From assembly GCF_000189535.1 (NCBI RefSeq), contig NC_015145.1:1-64000 (forward strand): 64,000 nucleotides of DNA, read 5' to 3'. Every line of letters starts with the position of its first letter. The first letter of the stretch is position 1. Source of the DNA: Pseudarthrobacter phenanthrenivorans Sphe3 (lineage in GTDB: Bacteria; Actinomycetota; Actinomycetes; Actinomycetales; Micrococcaceae). Below are positions 44,371-52,443 of this stretch, in pieces. A model generated the notes under the pieces. The model saw only the letters and a program-made list of their open reading frames with translations. It searched no databases and had not been told where the DNA came from. The position numbers and the translations under genes are program-made.

Positions 44371-44898
44371 ATGACCAGCAATCTCGATCCAGATGCCCGG
44401 ACCAGCTACCGCCTCATCACTGTGGCGGCCCGGCTGGTGCAGCGGCGGCAGGACGATGCCCTGGCGCACCTGGGCCTCACACGCGCCGCAGTCATTGCAC
44501 TCGAGGGCCTGGCCGGAGGCCCGCTGAACCAGGAGCAACTCGCGGAAGCGATCCGCGTCCAAAGCCAGACCCTGGGCCGCGTCCTGATTCGCCTGGAAGG
44601 TGCCGGGCATATCACCAGGACACGCCAATCCACGGACCGCAGGCAGTTCAAGGTGGAGCTCACGGAATCCGGGGCTGCTGTCCTGGAAGCCGCCCGACGG
44701 GCCGAGATCAACGCCTATCCGGATGACCCAAGCATCGACTGGAAAGTACTGAGCCGGGAACTGGCTAAATTTGTGTCCGCCCTGCCTGCCCACCGGGACC
44801 AGGGCGTAGTCCCCTTTGCGGCTCCGGAACACCGGACAGTGAGGCGCCCGCCGGGGCGCGGCAGCGGTCTTCGCGGAGTGGATCAGCCCCGCCTTTAG
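44371..44898 (+). CDS. MarR-family transcriptional regulator
   Basis: A 175-residue winged-helix protein (LITVAARLVQRRQDDALAHLGLTRAAVIALEGL; QEQLAEAIRVQSQTLGRVLIRLEGAGHITRTRQSTDRRQFKVELTESG). MarR proteins are usually repressors released by phenolics or oxidants. AGGAAGG precedes ATG 44371. It is divergent from the LEA-like gene, and its candidate operators also occur at 35374 and 46730, so it may control the whole envelope-stress set. The Arg/Pro-rich tail is unusual. Confidence 0.87.
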   Translation: MTSNLDPDARTSYRLITVAARLVQRRQDDALAHLGLTRAAVIALEGLAGGPLNQEQLAEAIRVQSQTLGRVLIRLEGAGHITRTRQSTDRRQFKVELTESGAAVLEAARRAEINAYPDDPSIDWKVLSRELAKFVSALPAHRDQGVVPFAAPEHRTVRRPPGRGSGLRGVDQPRL

Positions 44899-44961
44899 GC
44901 ATGCTGTGCTGAAGATCCGCGGACCGGGGAATCAGCCCTGTCCCAGAGCCCAGGCATGAAT

Positions 44962-44994
44962 CAGCCCCGCCCCGGGAGATCCGGGGCAGGGCTG
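44962..44994. terminator. Bidirectional terminator after MarR gene
   Basis: CAGCCCCGCCCCGG (44962-44975) and CCGGGGCAGGGCTG (44981-44994) pair with one mismatch and a five-base loop. It serves both the MarR gene and the convergent gene at 45004. Confidence 0.75.
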
Positions 44995-45003
44995 TCGGCG
45001 GTC

Positions 45004-45303
45004 CTAGCCGGCGTCTTTGCTGCGTGAAGGCGGCTGGTTGTCCAAAAGTCCCCGCTGGGCGAGATCGGCGGCGTCTGACGCCTCCTCCGGCAACGGGTCG
45101 GTGGCAGGGGGAACGTCGCCTGGCGCGTAGTCCGCGAGCCCGGCTGCAACCCGTTCCTGGTCCGCTGCCGCCTGGTAGGCGTCGTCGTCGATGTCCGCCG
45201 GCATCTTCCCGTGCCCCGTCCGGGTGGGCTGGGGGAGGGCGTCCTCTTCCGGGACGATGATTCCGCCCAGGGCGGGATCGCGGCTTTCGTCTGCGGTGGT
45301 CAT
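45004..45303 (-). CDS. Acidic hypothetical protein
   Basis: A 99-residue, acidic, probably disordered protein (TADESRDPALGGIIVPEEDALPQP, ADIDDDAYQAAADQERVAAGLADYAPGD). It is preceded by a good AAGGAG ribosome site. No family is recognised. It follows the baeRF-like gene at a distance of 50 bases, so it could be the third gene of that unit. Confidence 0.6.
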   Translation of the reverse strand: MTTADESRDPALGGIIVPEEDALPQPTRTGHGKMPADIDDDAYQAAADQERVAAGLADYAPGDVPPATDPLPEEASDAADLAQRGLLDNQPPSRSKDAG

Positions 45304-45353
45304 GGTGCTCCTTCCAACGGCTGGTTTTCCTGGCTGATCGGCAGGCCGGTTTC

Positions 45354-46490
45354 TTACGACGACGGCACAGCTGGTCCCGTGGGCCAGCGGAGAAGGGCGG
45401 CAACATCCACGCCTGCAGGCAGGACGGGGCCGGGGACCAGGAGAACGCGCGCGTCCGTCAGTGCTGCCGCCCGCAGCAGGGCTGCAGGGGCAGAAACCTC
45501 ACCGAGGACGTTTGCCGCCAGGGATTCCTCCTCCGCAGTGGCGATCCACGGCTCGGCGTCCAGTGCCAGCAGCGTCCGTTCGGAGAGGGCCGCGTCATCG
45601 AAAATCAGCACTTCCACCTGTGCCTGCTGGAGCGCATGCACCACCGCGCCAATACCGGTGGCAGACTCCGGGTTGGCCTGGCCCTCCTGCGTGGCCAGCC
45701 GCTCCATAATGTCCTGCTGTTCGGCGGCCCATTGCTCGGCCACCCGCTGATTGACCTGGTCCTCCAAAAGGGAGTGGTCCGCCCCTGCAGTGTGGGTGTG
45801 CGAATCCACCACGGATACCAGCGCCTGGCTGGCCTTGGAAAGCTGCTCCTGCACCAGCCTCCGGGCGTGGATGTCTCCTGCCAGGACTACCAGGCGCGCG
45901 CCGCTGCTGCCCGCGACCCGGTCGATCTCGCCCGCAACCTCGTCTGCGTTGCGGCGCCACACATCCTCGGTGTGGTGCTGGAAGCGGAGGTGGGCCCAGC
46001 CGCCGCCCTGGAACTTTTTGATGTGCTCGGTGCTTCCCTGCACTTCTTCGACGCTGGCAGCGGATCCTGCGCCAGCGTAGTGCAACCGGATCTCACCGTG
46101 CTCCCGGCTTACTTCCGCCACAATGTAGGGGAAGTCCTCCGGGCGGTGTTTTACAAGCTGCAGCAGGTCGGGGATGGGATCGACAGAAATCCGTTCCGCC
46201 CCCACACGGTCTCCCGGCAGGACCTCGTTGAGCTCCACCTTCCCTTGGTGCACCAGGATGAACCTGGACACCGGGGAAGGGAGCCCTGTCTCGGGTTGCA
46301 GGGCCTCCTCCATCGCATCGAGGTCCGCCGGGGATGCGCCTTGGGCTTCCAGCGCCGCCCGCGTGTTGCCGGGCCGGACGTCCGCAGCTTCCAGCGTGTC
46401 CACAGTTCCGGTGCCGGCATCCACATAGGCGGTGCACCAGGGGCCGGGCAGCCGGTAAAGATCCGAGTACTCCTTGAGGCTTCCGGTCAC
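45354..46490 (-). CDS. Vms1/baeRF-type release-factor-like protein
   Basis: A 378-residue protein with the eRF1-like fold of the bacterial Vms1/ankZF1-related (baeRF) family. The family motif QHHTEDVWRRNADEV (near residue 170) and the segment VVLAGDIHARRLVQEQL are visible. Such proteins are thought to act on stalled ribosomes or peptidyl-tRNA, and a close relative is Rv2629 of M. tuberculosis, a dormancy gene. It overlaps the 71-residue gene by four bases. It lacks a canonical GGQ motif. Confidence 0.8.
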   Translation of the reverse strand: MTGSLKEYSDLYRLPGPWCTAYVDAGTGTVDTLEAADVRPGNTRAALEAQGASPADLDAMEEALQPETGLPSPVSRFILVHQGKVELNEVLPGDRVGAERISVDPIPDLLQLVKHRPEDFPYIVAEVSREHGEIRLHYAGAGSAASVEEVQGSTEHIKKFQGGGWAHLRFQHHTEDVWRRNADEVAGEIDRVAGSSGARLVVLAGDIHARRLVQEQLSKASQALVSVVDSHTHTAGADHSLLEDQVNQRVAEQWAAEQQDIMERLATQEGQANPESATGIGAVVHALQQAQVEVLIFDDAALSERTLLALDAEPWIATAEEESLAANVLGEVSAPAALLRAAALTDARVLLVPGPVLPAGVDVAALLRWPTGPAVPSS

Positions 46491-46702
46491 CGTCCCTCCT
46501 CCTCATCGCTGATGGAGTCCCGTGATGCGACCGGATTGAGGGCTTCCCGAACCTCCGCAGGATCCGTGTCGTCGGGGAAAGGTTCTGTTTCCCGCCATTC
46601 CTCCGCGTGGGGAGGCTGGTTTGCGTGGACCGCGCCCTGGGCTTCGTGTTTCAGCTCGTCGTCCAGGATGGGACCGTGCTTGGTATTGCCGCGTTCAGCC
46701 AT
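46487..46702 (-). CDS. 71-residue acidic hypothetical protein
   Basis: The 71-residue protein (MAERGNTKHGPILDDELKHEAQG, ending EEEGR) is acidic and probably disordered. It is translationally coupled to the baeRF-like gene, and a MarR-type palindrome lies 28 bases upstream. Similar small proteins are found beside stress genes in Arthrobacter as far as I can recall; no function is known. Confidence 0.72.
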   Translation of the reverse strand: MAERGNTKHGPILDDELKHEAQGAVHANQPPHAEEWRETEPFPDDTDPAEVREALNPVASRDSISDEEEGR

Positions 46703-46729
46703 GACGATCTCCTTCGCTCCGTGAAATTT

Positions 46730-46746
46730 AGTATCACAGGCTTACT
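46730..46746 (-). promoter_or_regulatory. MarR-type operator before the baeRF unit
   Basis: Read on the minus strand the sequence is AGTAAGCCTGTGATACT, with AGTA/TACT flanks and AGTAAGC as in the 44.2 kb operators. It would bring the 71-residue protein and baeRF-like gene under the same MarR control. Confidence 0.55.
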
Positions 46747-46810
46747 AGTTCGTCATTTCACGGTAGCACCGGGACGCGGTGGTTTAAAGGGGGAAAGGGA
46801 AGGGAATGCC

Positions 46811-47146
46811 TCAGGCGGAGCAAGCGTCCTGAAGGGCCTTCACTGAATCCGCCGGCACCTCGTCCCCGGCCGCCGCTATCTCGCCCAACGGCGTCGTAAT
46901 TTCTGCCGGCACCCCGGCCGTCCGGGCGGCCGAAACCAAGCCTGCAAGCACCTGCTTGTCCTCGACGCTGACCAGGCCGTCCTGGACCACGGCGCAGATC
47001 TGGCGGTTCACTTCTTCGGCGGCGGCGGAAGCGACCTTGGAAGCGGCATCACTGGCGGCGTTGCCGGCCGCCTCCTCGACGGCACCACAGCCGGCAAGAA
47101 GCAGGAGAAGAGGGGCGGCGGACAGGGCGGCAAGACGGCGATTCAT
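46811..47146 (-). CDS. Small predicted lipoprotein
   Basis: A 111-residue protein with an N-terminal signal peptide ending in the lipobox LLAGC (Cys20), then an Ala-rich helical domain (AVEEAAGNAASDAASKVASAAAEEVNRQ) and a C-terminal helical part with one further pair of cysteines. It is probably anchored on the outer face of the cytoplasmic membrane. No function is assignable; it is monocistronic. Confidence 0.75.
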   Translation of the reverse strand: MNRRLAALSAAPLLLLLAGCGAVEEAAGNAASDAASKVASAAAEEVNRQICAVVQDGLVSVEDKQVLAGLVSAARTAGVPAEITTPLGEIAAAGDEVPADSVKALQDACSA

Positions 47147-47240
47147 TTGTCCAGCCTATCGGCTGGGCACCGGGGCCTGCCGAACCCGCGTCCGCCGGAC
47201 CGGCGTGAAGGCCGGCCACGGCAGGAACGCCCGGCGTCCT

Positions 47241-48497
47241 TTACCGTCCGCTGGCCGCCGGAACGCCCAGGATGCTGTCCAGCAGTCTGTTCCGGAACTT
47301 GCCCTCCGGATCGTGGGAGGCGGCCAGCGAGCGGAAGTCGGCGAAGCGGGGGTAGAGGGACTCCCAGTCATGGCCTCCTGCGGAAAAGAGCTTGCCCCAG
47401 TGCGGACGGGCACCGAAAGGCCGAAGGAGCTCCTCGAGTTCCGGCAGGAGGGCTTCCACCTCCGGCTGCATTTGCTTCCATGTGAAGTGCAGCGCAACGC
47501 TCTGCTGCCGGTAGAAGGGGCTGAGCCAGAATTCGTCGGCGGCGCCGGTGCGGATCTCTGAAACAAAGAGCAGGGGCGCGAGCTTGTCCGCGAGGCTGCG
47601 TACGGCCTCTATGGCTGCCGGAGCGTGCTCCAGCGGCAGGATGAATTCGCTTTGCAGCTCCTCACCCTTGCTGGGCGTGAACTCGTGGCGGAAGTGCGGC
47701 AGGCGGTCGAGCCACTGGCCCGGTTCATCCATTTGGAGGGTGCAGTTCTCGGCTGACATGTCCGGCAGGGGGTGCCGGGGGGTGCGGGCAGCGGTGGCTC
47801 CGAACAGCTCTCCCAGGGGAGGCTCGGAGTCCAGCGCCTTGAGCCAAACCTGGTTGACGGAGCCGCCGGCGTAGTTGGTGAACAGGCTGACGCTGTACGC
47901 ACTCGAGACCAGTTCCCCGAAACTGGCCAGGGCCCTGTCCCATGGCAGGTCCTCCAGCACGCGCTGGCGCATCCGGAAGCTGGGCTGAACGGCCAGTTCC
48001 AGGCCGGTCACGATTCCCAGAGCGCCCAACCCCACCACGCTTGCCAGGAACTCGTCGCCGTCCTGCCTGGAGAGGGTGACCGTTTCACCGGACGGCCTGA
48101 CCAGCTCGATGGATTCGACGGCACCGGCCAGGGACTGGTTGTTTACGCCAGATCCGTGCGTTCCGGTTTGGACCGCTCCGGCCACGGAGATGTGCGGCAG
48201 CGAGGCCAGGTTGTGGATGGCCACACCGGATTCTTCCAGCGACCGGCAAAGTGTTCCGTAGCTCACTCCACCGCTGACCCGGACTGTTTGACGCTCCGGG
48301 TCCAGCTCGATCCTCTGCGGCAGGGCGTCCAGGAGCACATGCACGCCATCGGTGTCGCCCACCCGGTTAAAGGAGTGGCGGGAGCCAAGAGCCTTGACCT
48401 TTTCCGCCCCCGCAACGATGCCCGCAAGTTCTGCCACCGAGGACGGCCTCTGGACATCCGCTGAGGCGTATTCGAGGTTTCCTGCCCAGTTCTTCAT
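47241..48497 (-). CDS. Alditol-oxidase-like FAD-binding protein
   Basis: A 418-residue protein of the vanillyl-alcohol-oxidase FAD superfamily. KNWAGNLEY, the covalent-FAD motif GSRHSFN (H41), NLASLPHISVAGAVQTGTHGSG and the C-terminal HWGKLF segment match Streptomyces alditol oxidase AldO in order and spacing. It is likely to oxidise sugar alcohols such as xylitol or sorbitol at C1 with O2. It is monocistronic or the last gene of the amidase unit, 82 bases behind. Confidence 0.88.
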   Translation of the reverse strand: MKNWAGNLEYASADVQRPSSVAELAGIVAGAEKVKALGSRHSFNRVGDTDGVHVLLDALPQRIELDPERQTVRVSGGVSYGTLCRSLEESGVAIHNLASLPHISVAGAVQTGTHGSGVNNQSLAGAVESIELVRPSGETVTLSRQDGDEFLASVVGLGALGIVTGLELAVQPSFRMRQRVLEDLPWDRALASFGELVSSAYSVSLFTNYAGGSVNQVWLKALDSEPPLGELFGATAARTPRHPLPDMSAENCTLQMDEPGQWLDRLPHFRHEFTPSKGEELQSEFILPLEHAPAAIEAVRSLADKLAPLLFVSEIRTGAADEFWLSPFYRQQSVALHFTWKQMQPEVEALLPELEELLRPFGARPHWGKLFSAGGHDWESLYPRFADFRSLAASHDPEGKFRNRLLDSILGVPAASGR

Positions 48498-48579
48498 TCA
48501 GTCGGCTTTCCGGTTGGAAGTGGTTGTGGCCTCCTCAACTGTCAGCGCTAACAATCCTTGGTGTCAAGGCGGGTCCACG

Positions 48580-50319
48580 TCAGTCAGCGTCCCGCTGTCC
48601 GTCTGCGGAACTGGTCCGTGGCGGCGGAACCCGGCGGCTGCCGGTGGCCTCGAAGGCGGCGGCAAGATGCAGCAGGACGGCGTCGCTGTAGGCCCTGCCC
48701 GCGAAGGTCAGGCCCACCGGCATGGCGATGTCCGGGGCGAGGCCCATGGGCACCGTGACCGTGGGGATGCCGAGGTGCCGGGGGACAAGGTTGCCGTTGG
48801 ACACCCAGACGCCGTTGCGCCAGGCCAGCTCCGCCGAATGCTCATTGCGGTCGGCATCGGCAGGGCCAACATCGGCGGCGGCCGGGAACACTACGGCATC
48901 CAGGCCCAGGCCGTCCATCCACTGCTCCAGATCAATCCGGCGGGTCTCCTCCAAGCCCCGGAGTCCCGCCGCGAGGTGGGGGATTTCGGCCATAACCGGG
49001 ACGCCGTTCGCACGGATCCAGGACGGGTAGTCACTGATATCGTCTTCGAACCCGTGGTACCGGTCCGGGAGGGAGCCGTCCGGGCCGGGGAAGATCGCTG
49101 CACCATCGACGTCGGAAAGGCTGCGGAGGTTCGGATCCCCGTTGGCATCGAGGAAGTCATGCCAGGCCCAGGCGGAAAGGTCCACGATTTCCCGGCGGAG
49201 GTACCCAGGAGGCACCAGGCCTCGGGTGGCAATGGTGGGGGCACCAGGACGGTCCCCCTCATAGTTGGACACCACGGGGAAGTCCACCTCGATGACCTCG
49301 GCCCCCGCGGCTTCAAGGTCCCGGCGGGCGGCTTCCCACAGCAGGATGATGGATGCGCGGGTGTCGATGCGCTGCCCCGTGGGCCCGCCAATGCCCGGTG
49401 CGGAAGCCGTTCCGGCCCTGGGATCTGCGTTGATGTACATCCTGGGCACGCCGATGCGCTTGCCGGCGAGAGCGCGGGCAGCCGCCGCCCGGTCCGGAAC
49501 GGCCAGGTCCAGGTAGGAGTCCGGCCTGACCTCCGAGGCCTTGGGGATGGGGATCCACGGCTGCACGCGCCAGAAGTCGCCCCGGCTCTCCGGATCGTCG
49601 GCCACCACCACATCCAGCACTTCCAAGAGGTCGTCCATGGTGTGGGTATGCGGCACCACCACGTCCATGGTGGGAACCAGTGGCCAGTTTCCGCGCACAG
49701 AGATGACGCCGCGCGACGGGGTGTAGGCGCACAGTCCGTTGTTCGACGCCGGGGCCCGGCCCGAGGACCACGTTTCCTCTGCGAGACCGAAGGCTGAGAA
49801 GCTTGCAGCAGTGGCTGTTCCGGAACCGTTCGAGGATCCCGAGGCGAAAGCGGCGGTGAGGTAGTCCGCGTTATAGGGGCTTTCCGCCCGGCCGTAGACA
49901 CCCCGCTGCATGCCGCCGTTGGCCATGGGCGGCATGTTGGTCAGGCCGATCAGGACCGCTCCGCCCGAGCGCAGCCGCTCAATGGTGAACGCATCCTGCT
50001 GTGCCACCACGTCCTTGAAGGCCGGGGATCCGGCGGCGACGGTCAGGCCACGCACCTTGTAGCTGTCCTTGGCCGTATAGGGGATGCCGTCCAGCGGACC
50101 GAGCAGGGCTCCCTGCGCACGGCGCACGTCCGAGGCCCGGGCCTCCGCCAGAGCTTCCGGATTCATCACTACCAGCGCATTCAGGCGTATGCCGGATGAG
50201 TCATACTTCTCGATACGCTCCAGGTACTGGCGCACCAGCTCCTCACTGGTGACCTGGCCCGCCTGAAGTGCTGCACGAATCCGGGCAATGCCCGCTTCCA
50301 CGACATCGAACCCGCTCAT
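48580..50319 (-). CDS. Amidase-signature family protein
   Basis: A 579-residue amidase. The Ser-cisSer-Lys triad is likely K84 (YTAKDSY), S162 (SGSSNGSG) and S186 (ETWSSGRAPAS); the last deviates from the usual DTGGS-I-R. It may hydrolyse a small amide. It is coupled to the agmatine deiminase gene by an ATGA overlap, so N-carbamoylputrescine hydrolysis is a possible role, though that reaction is usually done by nitrilase-type enzymes. Start is ATG 50319. Confidence 0.87.
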   Translation of the reverse strand: MSGFDVVEAGIARIRAALQAGQVTSEELVRQYLERIEKYDSSGIRLNALVVMNPEALAEARASDVRRAQGALLGPLDGIPYTAKDSYKVRGLTVAAGSPAFKDVVAQQDAFTIERLRSGGAVLIGLTNMPPMANGGMQRGVYGRAESPYNADYLTAAFASGSSNGSGTATAASFSAFGLAEETWSSGRAPASNNGLCAYTPSRGVISVRGNWPLVPTMDVVVPHTHTMDDLLEVLDVVVADDPESRGDFWRVQPWIPIPKASEVRPDSYLDLAVPDRAAAARALAGKRIGVPRMYINADPRAGTASAPGIGGPTGQRIDTRASIILLWEAARRDLEAAGAEVIEVDFPVVSNYEGDRPGAPTIATRGLVPPGYLRREIVDLSAWAWHDFLDANGDPNLRSLSDVDGAAIFPGPDGSLPDRYHGFEDDISDYPSWIRANGVPVMAEIPHLAAGLRGLEETRRIDLEQWMDGLGLDAVVFPAAADVGPADADRNEHSAELAWRNGVWVSNGNLVPRHLGIPTVTVPMGLAPDIAMPVGLTFAGRAYSDAVLLHLAAAFEATGSRRVPPPRTSSADGQRDAD

Positions 50320-51347
50320 GCCAGCGGGCCTTTCACTGCAGGTGCCGGCTGCTGCTGGGTGATGCAGTGGATGCCCCCGCCGAAGGCGAAGATATTGCGG
50401 GCGTCCACAAGCTCCACCGTCCGGCCAGGGTAGGCACGTTCCATGATTCCTGCCGCCACGGCGTCGTTAGGATCGTCAAAGCTGCAGAGGACCACCACGC
50501 CGTTGGCCACGTAGTGGTTGATGTAGGACCAGTCCACAAAGCCCTCCTCATCCTCCAGGCAGGTGGGGGCCGGTACATCGATGATCCGCAAGGGCCGGCC
50601 TTGGGCGTCCGTCTGGCCGGAAAGAACGGCGTGGAGTTCCTCGGACACCCCGTAATCAGGGTGGGAAGGATCGCCCTGCCGGTGCAGCAGGATGGTGCCC
50701 GGGCCTGCAAAAGCCGCCACGATGTCCACATGTCCCCGGGTTCCGAACTCACCGTAGTCGCGGGTGAGCCCGCGCGGCAGCCAGATGGCCTTGCTCGTTC
50801 CCAGGACGGCGTGGATTTCCGCCTCCACCGACTCCTTGGTGGCTCCGGGGTTGCGCGCCGGATCCAGTTGGACCGTCTCGGTCAGCAGTACGGTGCCCTC
50901 ACCGTCCACATGGAATCCACCGCCTTCATTAACCAGGGAACTGGGCCGGACCCCGACTCCCGCCTCCGCTGCTACCGTGCGGGCAACACCCTGGTCGTTG
51001 CCCCACTCGGCCCACTGCTGCGCGCCCCAGCCGTTGAAGACCCAGTCGATGGCGGCCAGCCCGCCGTCCCGGAGGCGGGTGAAGGTGGGGCCGCTGTCCC
51101 GCAGCCATGCGTCGTCGAGCGGTACTTCCACTACGGCGATGCCCTCGCCGAGCCACTCCTTCGCCGCAGTGGTATCGCGGGGGTGGGCCGCAACGGTGAC
51201 CGGTTCGTACCGGCTGATGGTGCGGGCAACCTGTGTCCAGGCGGCCCGGGCCCGGTCCAGGGTGGGGCTGCCGGATGGACCGAAGGTCTGGTTGGGCGGC
51301 GGGAAGGCCATCCACGTGCGCTGGTGAACATCCCACTCCGCGGGCAT
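50316..51347 (-). CDS. aguA: Agmatine deiminase / peptidylarginine-deiminase-like protein
   Basis: The enzyme hydrolyses agmatine to N-carbamoylputrescine. This protein has MPAEWDVHQRTWMAFPP at the N-terminus, guanidino-binding residues in DDAWLRDSGPTF, GHVDIVAAF and the catalytic Cys in AFGGGIHCITQQQP. The ATG at 51347 gives 343 residues and starts exactly at the family motif. An in-frame ATG at 51419 would add 24 residues but lies inside the TetR operator; a leaderless start there cannot be excluded. It is followed by the amidase in an ATGA overlap. Confidence 0.88.
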   Translation of the reverse strand: MPAEWDVHQRTWMAFPPPNQTFGPSGSPTLDRARAAWTQVARTISRYEPVTVAAHPRDTTAAKEWLGEGIAVVEVPLDDAWLRDSGPTFTRLRDGGLAAIDWVFNGWGAQQWAEWGNDQGVARTVAAEAGVGVRPSSLVNEGGGFHVDGEGTVLLTETVQLDPARNPGATKESVEAEIHAVLGTSKAIWLPRGLTRDYGEFGTRGHVDIVAAFAGPGTILLHRQGDPSHPDYGVSEELHAVLSGQTDAQGRPLRIIDVPAPTCLEDEEGFVDWSYINHYVANGVVVLCSFDDPNDAVAAGIMERAYPGRTVELVDARNIFAFGGGIHCITQQQPAPAVKGPLA

Positions 51348-51403
51348 GTGGGCAGGGCAGCCGTCCAGCGTCGGTGCAGGAGTGGACCCGGGGCTGATGG
51401 AAG

Positions 51404-51428
51404 AATAAATGAATGGCATTCATTTATT
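51404..51428. promoter_or_regulatory. 25-bp TetR operator before the agmatine deiminase operon
   Basis: AATAAATGAATG, central G, CATTCATTTATT: a palindrome with perfect 12-bp arms, identical on the opposite strand to the element at 33905-33929. It overlaps the upstream candidate start of the deiminase. Repression by the TetR at 33126 is inferred. Confidence 0.85.
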
Positions 51429-51503
51429 ATGGGGACGGTGGTTCACCTGCGCAAGGGTGGCGCCAAGAGTTACGTCGTGGAATCCGGGCAGGGAACGCGG
51501 TCC

Positions 51504-52217
51504 TCAGGCGGGCCGGCTCTTTCCGTCCACGGCAGCCAGGATGGCCTGTGCCAGCTCGGCCGGCCGGGTGAATTGCGGCCAGTGCCCCGTGGGCAGATCG
51601 ACGTACTCCACGTTCCGCATCCGCGACAGTTCGGCCACGAAGGGGTGTCCTGCCTGGATCCACTCCCGGAGCATCGAGGACGGAAACTCGCACGCGATCA
51701 CGGTGGCGGGGACGTCGTAGCGCCGGTCATCGTGCAGGTGCTGCCGGCCGTAGGCCACGCCCTTGGGCTGGGGAATGGCGCGGCGCCGGAAAGCTTCCCG
51801 CAGCCCGTCGTCGAGGTCCACCAGGTCCCCGTCTTCGAATGCTTCCCAAGGAGGCAACGGAATGTCGTCACCCTCGGCACGGAGTTCATCGTTAATCACG
51901 CCTCCTTCGCCCAGCGGACCGCTGTCCACGTAGACGGCACGCGCAACCCTTTCGGGCCGCGCATCAAGGGCGGCATGGATGATCGCACCGCCGCCGGAGT
52001 GGCCCACCAGGACAACCTTGCCGTCCAGGCCGTCGATGGCCGCTGTCACGGCGTCCACGTGGTCCTGCAGGGTGATGCCGGACCGGCTTGCGTCAACGGA
52101 TTCAAGCCCGGGCAGTGTCATGGGATGAGGCCGGTGTCCGGCTGCTTCCAGCGCCGGCGTGACCTCGTGCCAGGATGAAGCATCCAACCAAAAACCGGGA
52201 ACGAGGATGATGTCCAT
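51504..52217 (-). CDS. Alpha/beta hydrolase
   Basis: A 237-residue esterase-like protein. The nucleophile elbow is GHSGGG (S74), the oxyanion region is near LVPGFWLDASSWHEV, and the catalytic His is probably in LPTGHWPQF near the C-terminus. Similar proteins (methylesterase-like or salicylate-esterase-like) hydrolyse small esters; the substrate is unknown. It precedes the agmatine operon on the same strand, but a 25-bp operator and about 85 bases separate them, so they may be transcribed apart. Confidence 0.85.
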   Translation of the reverse strand: MDIILVPGFWLDASSWHEVTPALEAAGHRPHPMTLPGLESVDASRSGITLQDHVDAVTAAIDGLDGKVVLVGHSGGGAIIHAALDARPERVARAVYVDSGPLGEGGVINDELRAEGDDIPLPPWEAFEDGDLVDLDDGLREAFRRRAIPQPKGVAYGRQHLHDDRRYDVPATVIACEFPSSMLREWIQAGHPFVAELSRMRNVEYVDLPTGHWPQFTRPAELAQAILAAVDGKSRPA

Positions 52218-52443
52218 GAGGGAACCCTAGCCTGTCGCCACAGAACTGCGCAGCGGTGCAATGAGGGATTCCGGCAGCAAATATCAAGGGCTTCCGTGCT
52301 GGCGAGACGGGCAGTAAAGTCCGGGAGTAGCTGTGTTTTCGTCTCCAACACCACCCGAGGGAGAGCCTGTATGAACCGGCCGGAGTCCTGGTGCGATCCG
52401 TGCGGCGCTGCGTGCCGCGGGCAAGGGCTGGAGGTTTGAGGAC

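Noticed and set aside
52218..52443. Possible riboswitch before the NSS transporter
   Set aside because: GGGAGAG is present, but neither glycine nor SAM aptamer core motifs follow; no supported class.
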